Shown: piece after piece, positions 1-4,323 of the stretch
Position numbering within the stretch: position 1 is the first letter of the stretch
Layout of the letters: each line of letters begins with the position of its first letter
DNA from: Chloroflexota bacterium
GTDB taxonomy: Bacteria; Chloroflexota; Dehalococcoidia; Lucifugimonadales; Lucifugimonadaceae
DNA: 5,800 nucleotides
NCBI GenBank assembly: GCA_029262715.1
Contig: JAJCYX010000197.1
Coordinates: 1 to 5,800, forward strand
Reading direction: 5' to 3'
Notes under the pieces: model-generated
Databases searched by the model: none
What the model saw: the letters and a program-made list of their open reading frames with translations, nothing else
What the model was told of the DNA's origin: nothing
Made by a program: the position numbers and the translations under genes

Positions 1-1
1 A

Positions 2-562
2 ACACCGGAAACTGTCGAAGCGGTGATTGCCGAAGCCCAGGAGAAGAGCCCGCGGCTGGCTTCGCTGCTGCGCGCGCTTTCACGCATGGTGCTGACACCG
101 ACGATGATCAAGGGCGGCATCAAGTCAAACAGCGTGCCTGAGACGTTCGAGCTTGTGTGCGACGTTCGGACGCTGCCGTTCCAGACCGAGGAATACGTTC
201 GCAAACAGTTGGACGAAGTCCTGTCAGGCATAGAAGGCGTCGAATATGAGATCGACTACATGTCCGTGCCGAACTCATCCGAATTCGATACGCCACTTGC
301 GGAAGCGATCAAGAGGGCGCAGTCGCTTGCCGTGCAGCGTGACGACATCCAGTGGGTGCCGGCGGTTAGCAACGGCTTCACAGACTCCAGGTTCACCCGG
401 AATCTCGGCATCGTGACGTACGGATTCTCTGGCTCACACCCGGATGACGACCCGATGCTTTCGATGGTCCATGGAACCAATGAGTCGGTTGGTATTGCAT
501 CGCTGATCAGCGGGACGAAGTGCATGCTGTCGCTGGCGCACGACATGTGCGGCGGGAGCTGA
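2..562 (+). CDS. M20-family metallopeptidase/amidohydrolase, C-terminal part (5' end outside window)
   Basis: The frame is open to the left edge (first full codon at position 2), so the GTG at 23 is internal and the gene starts outside the window; 186 residues are visible. M20 enzymes are zinc-dependent hydrolases that cleave amide or peptide bonds, such as dipeptides, N-acyl amino acids or carbamoyl groups. Visible residues 35-60 carry the typical opening of the dimerisation (lid) domain, GG-x2-SNSVP followed by the strand with DVRTLP. The catalytic domain then resumes: TDSRF at 127-131 corresponds to the family's TDAR-like strand, LGIVTYGF follows, and His157 in the HGTNE motif is the expected C-terminal zinc ligand. 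The N-terminal metal ligands (H-x-D and the catalytic Glu) lie outside the window, so activity and substrate cannot be judged. It ends 25 nt before the next gene and probably shares a transcript with it. Family assignment is firm; subfamily is not. Confidence 0.9.
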   Translation, partial: TPETVEAVIAEAQEKSPRLASLLRALSRMVLTPTMIKGGIKSNSVPETFELVCDVRTLPFQTEEYVRKQLDEVLSGIEGVEYEIDYMSVPNSSEFDTPLAEAIKRAQSLAVQRDDIQWVPAVSNGFTDSRFTRNLGIVTYGFSGSHPDDDPMLSMVHGTNESVGIASLISGTKCMLSLAHDMCGGS

Positions 563-575
563 CGCACGCCAGGGC

Positions 576-579
576 GGAG
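576..579 (+). promoter_or_regulatory. Ribosome-binding site for the DinB-like gene
   Basis: GGAG lies 8 nt ahead of the ATG at 588, between the M20 stop (560-562) and this start. It supports 588 as the true start and independent re-initiation within the operon. Confidence 0.65.
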
Positions 580-587
580 TAGATCGA

Positions 588-1226
588 ATGACTCGACAAC
601 CTGTAACGCCAGAAGACCTGATCGCCGCGGGCATTTCCGCACGAGACGCGCTGGCTCAGTTGACCGAAGCGCAGTGGCAGCAGAAGCCGCCGCGCATGGA
701 CTGGACACGCTTCATTGTTGGTTCACACATCTGCGGCGCGCTTCAGTTTTACGCGACGCAGCTAGCTGCTGGTTCTGACAAATACACACCCACGATCAGA
801 CTCGACGAAGCTGCGATCAAGGCCGAAGACTGGCCCGAACTTGTGAATTCACAGTCGGTACTCCTGGCCACAGTTGCCAGAGGTGTTCCGGCAGAAGCGC
901 GAGCCTGGCATCCATCGGGACCGCCTGATGTTGAGGGATTCCTTGCCACCGGCTGCACCGAAGTTCTACTGCACAGCTGGGATGCGATGCAGGGCACCGA
1001 AATCGGCTTTGTAGCCGGCGAACAGATTGCCGATCGAGTTCTCCGCAGACTGTTCCCATGGGCGTCCCAGGACACCCCTCGCTGGCAGACGCTTCTGTTC
1101 GCAACCGGCCGCGGCGAGCTAGGTGGGCACGAGTCGCCGGGTGAGCAGTGGATGTGGCACAGCAACCCGCTGGACGAGTGGGATGGAGAGGAACCGAGGT
1201 CGGACATGTGGATCAAGAAGAAGTAG
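588..1226 (+). CDS. DinB/mycothiol-dependent maleylpyruvate isomerase-like (MDMPI-N type) protein
   Basis: This is a complete 212-aa protein starting at an ATG with a well-placed GGAG. The layout resembles the DinB/YfiT/MDMPI superfamily, four-helix bundles that bind a metal and often use a low-molecular-weight thiol such as mycothiol or bacillithiol as cofactor. His47 sits in the helix with GSHICGAL, and Glu125 and His129 lie in the TEVLLHSWDA segment. That gives the His + E-x3-H zinc triad seen in maleylpyruvate isomerase, and the 'E-x2-x-H-x-WD' segment is characteristic of this group. Residues 84-118 (helix, then AWHPSGPPDVEGF) match the usual middle part. The C-terminal ~60 residues, rich in Trp and charge and ending in Lys-Lys-Lys, show nothing I recognise. 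No signal peptide or membrane segment is visible, so it should be cytoplasmic. Reaction and substrate are unknown; an unrelated metal-dependent transferase or a stress protein is equally possible. Its place 25 nt after the M20 gene suggests co-expression. Confidence 0.7.
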   Translation: MTRQPVTPEDLIAAGISARDALAQLTEAQWQQKPPRMDWTRFIVGSHICGALQFYATQLAAGSDKYTPTIRLDEAAIKAEDWPELVNSQSVLLATVARGVPAEARAWHPSGPPDVEGFLATGCTEVLLHSWDAMQGTEIGFVAGEQIADRVLRRLFPWASQDTPRWQTLLFATGRGELGGHESPGEQWMWHSNPLDEWDGEEPRSDMWIKKK

Positions 1227-1243
1227 CGAATCGGTACGAATCG
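1227..1243 (+). repeat. Short tandem direct repeat after the DinB-like gene
   Basis: CGAATCG occurs at 1227-1233 and again at 1237-1243, exactly 10 bp apart, immediately after the stop codon. One helical turn of spacing is compatible with a protein-binding site, but the repeat is short and may be chance. Confidence 0.3.
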
Positions 1244-1293
1244 CCTGGAGGCTCGTGTTCGACTGGCTGGTGCAGCGCGCACACCGGTGCTCG

Positions 1294-1389
1294 ATGCTTA
1301 CAATCCGTGAGGCATCAAAGTACCTGCCGAAACACCAGTCGGAAGCGTTGATAGCGGCGGCGAAAAGCGGAATTCCGGTCAAAGATTGA
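1294..1389 (+). CDS. Doubtful 31-aa small ORF in the gap before the sulfatase
   Basis: An ATG at 1294 opens 31 codons ending in TGA at 1387-1389, in a different frame from the gene before it. The first ten residues, MLTIREASKY, resemble the opening of helix-turn-helix excisionase/MerR-like DNA-binding domains. The later KSGIPV also recalls the end of that domain, but the product is too short for a complete domain and lacks the central recognition-helix pattern. No convincing ribosome-binding site precedes the ATG, and the frame stays open upstream to 1123 without a better start. It could be a decayed gene fragment, a small unannotated protein or chance. It is listed because the rest of the 211-nt gap has no other gene. 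Confidence 0.2.
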   Translation: MLTIREASKYLPKHQSEALIAAAKSGIPVKD

Positions 1390-1422
1390 CTAAATTGACC
1401 GACCACAGGCCAAATTGGCCGA
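1385..1422 (+). promoter_or_regulatory. Direct-repeat and palindrome cluster ahead of the sulfatase, possible operator
   Basis: AAATTGACCGA at 1392-1402 recurs as AAATTGGCCGA at 1412-1422, 10 of 11 identical and 20 bp apart. A shorter copy of the core, ATTGAC, precedes them at 1385-1390. The second copy sits in a near-perfect palindrome, GGCCAAATTGGCC (1408-1420), with six-base arms around one central base. The cluster ends 15 nt before the sulfatase ATG, where a repressor could block transcription or ribosome access. No clear -10 box was seen. An operator role is inferred from position and symmetry only. Confidence 0.4.
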
Positions 1423-1427
1423 AATCT

Positions 1428-1432
1428 GGAGA
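1428..1432 (+). promoter_or_regulatory. Ribosome-binding site for the sulfatase
   Basis: GGAGA lies 5-6 nt before the ATG at 1438. It fixes this as the start, and the protein then begins a few residues before the conserved RPNILFIMADQ strand, as expected for the family. Confidence 0.7.
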
Positions 1433-1437
1433 GTTGT

Positions 1438-3129
1438 ATGACAGACGCTGAGCGCCCAAACATCCTGTTCATCATGGCGGACCAGATGAAATGGTCCATC
1501 CTGCGCATGTATTCCGAGATCGGCATCGAAACTCCTGCGTTGGAGCGATTGGCGGCGCAGGGAGTCCGGTTCGAAGCCGCTATCACACCTCATCCGTTGT
1601 GCGTCCCTGCACGGACCTCGGTCATGACAGCACGTTATCCGCACTCCACCGGATGCCGTCGCAACGAAACGCTGATGCCAGACACCGAGGTCCACGCCTT
1701 CCGCATCTGGAAGGAAGCTGGCTACGTGACGGGCCTCATCGGCAAGAACCACAGCTTTGTGCGCGACGAGGATTTGAGCTTGTTCGACGTGCGCAATGAG
1801 ATCTCTCACCAGGGTTTACCGGCAGGAGGATATGCAGGTGAGAACATTGGTAACACTGGTATGGACTGGGTCGTTCCAGAGGCAGAGATCAATGCCGGAC
1901 ACGCCGCCCGTACAACACTGCGAGAACATGCGCAGAGCCCTCGGATTGCGTACGCGGTTACGGGCCACGATGAGTCTCAGTACGGGAGCTCGGTCATCGC
2001 CACGCAGACCGAGTCATTCCTCGATCGATACGCAGCAGGTGACTGGCAAGAAAACGGGCCACGGCCCTTCGCACTGTGGACCTCGTTCCCTGATCCGCAT
2101 GAGCCGTTCGAGGCACCCCGCCGGTATGCAGACATGTTCCCGCCAGAAGATGTGAAGTTGCCGCCACAGCGTCAAGATGAGTATTCCGATGGCACAGCAC
2201 CTGAGCGAAACCGTGTGCTTGCAGCAATGATGCACCAGGCCGATGACGCCGATGAGCACCGGCGCGGGGTGATTTCGGTCTACCAGGCGATGACGCGATT
2301 CGTCGACGACTCAATCGGCCGCATCGTCGAGAAGCTGGAGTCGTTGGGACTGCGAGAGAACACAGTAATCGTGTTCACCACCGATCACGGCGACTTCATG
2401 GGCGAGCACGGAATGGCGGTGAAGGGCGGCGTTTTTTACGACTGTCTCGTGCGCGTTCCCTTGATCGTTTCGTGGCAGGGAGGCAGCGTGCCCGTGGGAG
2501 CGGTGGAGCCGTCACCGGTCAGTACCATCGACGTGCTGCCCACGTTGTTGAAGCTCCAGGGGCTAGCGACGTTCGATGATGCGGAAGACCTGCCCGGCAC
2601 CAGCACGGAACCGGAAGAGCACTACGATCCCTCGAACATCTGGCGAGACGACGGCCGATTGCGGCGTGCCGTCGAACGTCGGATGGATGGAGCGCCATTG
2701 CCGACCGTCACCGATGCGCCGTCGCGCGAAGCCGCATTCTCCGAGTACGGCACTGGCGGGCCACCGTTCACTTTGAAGATGCTTGAGCGGCTGCCGAAGC
2801 CGTGGGGTTACAGCTCAATCATCGAATCGCTCTGGGCTCGTGAGGCAGAGGGTAGAAGGAAGATGGTGCGCACCCAGCGCTGGAAGTATGTGCACGACTC
2901 GATGGCGATTGGCGCCACTCCTACATCCGGTTCGGACGGTGGACCGGGAGAGGTGGACGAGCTGTACGACCTGGAGAACGATCCGTGGGAACTGCACAAC
3001 GTGGCCCAGGAGCCGGAGTACGCAGGAGTGATCTCCGAACTGCGCCTGAAGCTCGCTGATTGGATGATCGATACAGAGGACTACGTCCCTGTGCCGTTGC
3101 CACGGCAGATCGGTCGGGCCAGCAGCTAG
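1438..3129 (+). CDS. Formylglycine-dependent sulfatase (alkaline phosphatase superfamily)
   Basis: This 563-aa protein is complete and of normal length for a type I sulfatase, which hydrolyses sulfate esters (or, in close relatives, phosphonate monoesters) using a formylglycine made from cysteine. All expected active-site elements are visible. Metal ligand Asp15 lies in MADQ. Cys55 in CVPAR fits the C-x-P-x-R site read by the formylglycine-generating enzyme, with Arg59. GKNH gives Lys103 and His105, and His221 is in DPHEPF. Asp316 and His317 lie in TTDHGD, and Lys329 is in AVKGG. The C-terminal DELYDLENDP-x-E-x2-N block at about 507-521 is the usual closing signature. The ADQ variant rather than ADD, together with DH at the second metal site, is the pattern of choline-sulfatase and phosphonate monoester hydrolase relatives, but substrate cannot be read from this. 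No signal peptide is present, so it is predicted cytoplasmic and its substrate would have to be imported. No maturase gene lies in the window. Its stop overlaps that of the converging methyltransferase gene. Confidence 0.93.
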   Translation: MTDAERPNILFIMADQMKWSILRMYSEIGIETPALERLAAQGVRFEAAITPHPLCVPARTSVMTARYPHSTGCRRNETLMPDTEVHAFRIWKEAGYVTGLIGKNHSFVRDEDLSLFDVRNEISHQGLPAGGYAGENIGNTGMDWVVPEAEINAGHAARTTLREHAQSPRIAYAVTGHDESQYGSSVIATQTESFLDRYAAGDWQENGPRPFALWTSFPDPHEPFEAPRRYADMFPPEDVKLPPQRQDEYSDGTAPERNRVLAAMMHQADDADEHRRGVISVYQAMTRFVDDSIGRIVEKLESLGLRENTVIVFTTDHGDFMGEHGMAVKGGVFYDCLVRVPLIVSWQGGSVPVGAVEPSPVSTIDVLPTLLKLQGLATFDDAEDLPGTSTEPEEHYDPSNIWRDDGRLRRAVERRMDGAPLPTVTDAPSREAAFSEYGTGGPPFTLKMLERLPKPWGYSSIIESLWAREAEGRRKMVRTQRWKYVHDSMAIGATPTSGSDGGPGEVDELYDLENDPWELHNVAQEPEYAGVISELRLKLADWMIDTEDYVPVPLPRQIGRASS

Positions 3130-3827
3130 ACTGGTTTCTTGACGACTGTCAGAAACCGGTGCTCGTTTGAATGGAACGCACCGTCTGCGCCTCGCGTCGA
3201 TTCCATCAGACCGGCGATCAACTCAGCATCTCGCTCGGCGACCACCGGGACAGGCATCGGCATTGCCTTGATCTGGAACAGCAATGATGCTTCGTCAAGA
3301 AACGCGTAATCGACGTTGTACTCCCTGAACTCCTCGATCTCGCAGCCAAGTGCCACGAACTCGTCGGCAAGCTCACGAGGGTCCTGCAGGTCCATACTTC
3401 CCATGTGACGCCACGGGTCGATCAGGTTTTGCAGGTTCATCGGCCCCACGTTCTGGTTGATGAACAGGCCGCCAGGACGTAGTACTCGAACAGTTTCAGC
3501 CGGGTTGACGACCGAGTGGCGGTTGAGCACCGCATCGAAAGTGGCGTCGTCGAACGGCAGATTGTTAGCGTCACCAACAGTGAACTCAATCGTGTCTGCC
3601 AGCTCTGAGGACACGTTGTCCCTGGCCGTTTCGATCATGGCAGGATCGGCGTCGACGCCAATAGCGCTCCCGAAACTCCCGGCTAACGTGATCAGCTTTT
3701 CGCCACCGCCCGTCCCAATATCAAGAACATGGTCAGTAGGCTTCAGCAGGGCTGGCACAAGCTCCATGTAGTCCCACGGCACAGGAGCGCGCCGTGACCG
3801 AGAACGCGACCAATCCCAGCCATGCAA
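3126..3827 (-). CDS. Class I SAM-dependent methyltransferase, start uncertain
   Basis: As given, the protein has 233 residues from a TTG codon at 3827. It shows the Rossmann-fold methyltransferase pattern in order: motif I VLDIGTGGGE (34-43), the acidic ribose-binding residue in GVDAD (57-61), GDANNLPFDDATFDAV (85-100) as motifs II/III, and VLRPGGLFI (115-123). The C-terminal half (about 140-233) would supply substrate specificity and is not diagnostic. No membrane segment is visible, so it should act in the cytoplasm on an unknown small molecule. The start is weak: TTG has no good ribosome-binding site, and the frame stays open upstream to about 3974 without an ATG. A better-looking N-terminus, MSLTNSQRDHIIDAF, begins at an ATG at 3884-3886 in another frame and would join this one by a -1 shift at TTT (3842-3844), giving about 253 residues. 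The gene converges with the sulfatase, sharing CTAG at the stops, and lies downstream of the PQQ dehydrogenase across a 500-nt repeat-bearing gap. Confidence 0.85.
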   Translation of the reverse strand: MHGWDWSRSRSRRAPVPWDYMELVPALLKPTDHVLDIGTGGGEKLITLAGSFGSAIGVDADPAMIETARDNVSSELADTIEFTVGDANNLPFDDATFDAVLNRHSVVNPAETVRVLRPGGLFINQNVGPMNLQNLIDPWRHMGSMDLQDPRELADEFVALGCEIEEFREYNVDYAFLDEASLLFQIKAMPMPVPVVAERDAELIAGLMESTRGADGAFHSNEHRFLTVVKKPV

Positions 3828-3997
3828 CTCGTTGATCGAGTAAAGGCATCGATGATGTGATCTCGCTGTGAGTTGGTGAGGGACATTTTGAGTATGGGTG
3901 TGGGCCAGAAAGGGTGTCTGGTGATATCGATGCGACCGGATTTTGTAACGTGACTCGGCTGGTGCGCTATCTCACTGAGAATACGTGACTGGACAAC

Positions 3998-4039
3998 CCT
4001 TCGTCCTGAGCGGGTGCGAAGGATCCGGGGATGTGGGGC
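3998..4039 (+). repeat. Left inverted arm, itself a hairpin
   Basis: The arm begins CCTTCGTCCTGAGCGGGTG and pairs with 4236-4277. Within it, CCTTCG (3998-4003) can pair with CGAAGG (4017-4022) around a 13-nt loop, as in REP-type extragenic palindromes. Confidence 0.75.
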
Positions 4040-4091
4040 AAACTCAGATACAAGTCTTGTTATTGCCGGAACATGTCGAAGAGTCAACGGG

Positions 4092-4190
4092 TTGTCATTC
4101 TGATGTTGATTCAGGTTATCTAGAGTGAGTGTGTGACACCAGAGATCGCGGCATGCCGCTTAGATCCCTCCGCCGCGGTCAGGACGACAA
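4092..4190. repeat. Nested inverted-repeat pair inside the larger element
   Basis: TTGTCATTCTGA (4092-4103) and TCAGGACGACAA (4179-4190) are inverted copies matching at 10 of 12 positions; the two mismatches still allow G-U pairing in RNA. They enclose a perfect 12-bp palindrome, GCGGCATGCCGC (4148-4159). Repeats with TGTCATTCTGA / TCAGAATGACA ends are a familiar kind of extragenic repeat in many bacterial genomes, and this looks like an eroded one. Confidence 0.5.
4163..4187 (-). repeat. Degenerate third copy of the arm core
   Basis: This stretch aligns without gaps to 4250-4274 in the right arm at 18 of 25 positions, including an identical TCAGGACGA. It lies in the same orientation as the right arm, so the block holds three related sequences of different age. 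Confidence 0.5.
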
Positions 4191-4235
4191 TACAAACAGT
4201 TGGTTACTGATGGATAGAGCAGTTTCAGATGGATC

Positions 4236-4277
4236 GCCCCTCCTCCCCGGGTCCTTCGCACCCGCTCAGGACGAAGG
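4236..4277 (-). repeat. Right inverted arm, hairpin just after the PQQ dehydrogenase
   Basis: This is the inverted copy of 3998-4039. Read on the minus strand it begins 46 nt after the dehydrogenase stop and folds as CCTTCG-(13 nt)-CGAAGG. No T-run follows, so it is not a standard intrinsic terminator, but it could stabilise the 3' end of that transcript. Confidence 0.7.
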
Positions 4278-4323
4278 AGTGCAGGGCTCACTGACCATCA
4301 GACTCAACCCAACCCTTACCCGT

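Larger units (their letters stand above)
3998..4277. mobile_element. MITE-like element bounded by long inverted repeats
   Basis: The 280-nt segment begins and ends with 42-nt inverted arms (3998-4039 and 4236-4277) that match at 39 of 42 positions, with the outer 33 nt differing at one position. The 238-nt interior encodes nothing recognisable. Size, long terminal inverted repeats and lack of a transposase fit a miniature inverted-repeat element moved by an enzyme elsewhere. CTCACTGA occurs at 3971-3978 and 4287-4294, outside both arms, but its unequal distance from the arms (19 and 8 nt) makes it a weak target-duplication candidate. The alternative is two copies of an extragenic palindromic repeat that landed in opposite orientation. 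Confidence 0.5.
3828..4323. other. Non-coding, repeat-bearing intergenic block
   Basis: About 500 nt separate the methyltransferase from the PQQ dehydrogenase. The part nearest the methyltransferase (3842-3886) may encode its N-terminus. From 3887 to 3997 I see no gene or convincing promoter. From 3998 to 4277 there is an inverted-repeat element, listed separately. From 4278 to 4323 is the short 3' flank of the dehydrogenase gene. Open frames across this block run through the repeats and have no recognisable protein. Confidence 0.7.

Noticed and set aside
256..708. 150-codon minus-strand ORF antisense to the M20 gene
   Set aside because: It is a shadow of two well-supported plus-strand genes in GC-rich DNA, and the protein resembles nothing.
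3988..4005. Promoter for the methyltransferase on the minus strand (TTGTCC at 3991-3996 as -35)
   Set aside because: The matching -10 position reads TGAGAT, only three of six consensus bases, so the call would be arbitrary.
3743..4087. 114-codon minus-strand ORF overlapping the methyltransferase start
   Set aside because: Most of it is out of frame with the methyltransferase or lies in the repeat-bearing gap. Only the 15 residues from 3886 look meaningful, as a possible N-terminus of the methyltransferase, so it is not called as a separate gene.
4253..4277. Intrinsic terminator for the PQQ dehydrogenase
   Set aside because: A hairpin is present after the stop, but no T-run follows and the same sequence is the arm of a repeat element, so a terminator call is not supported.
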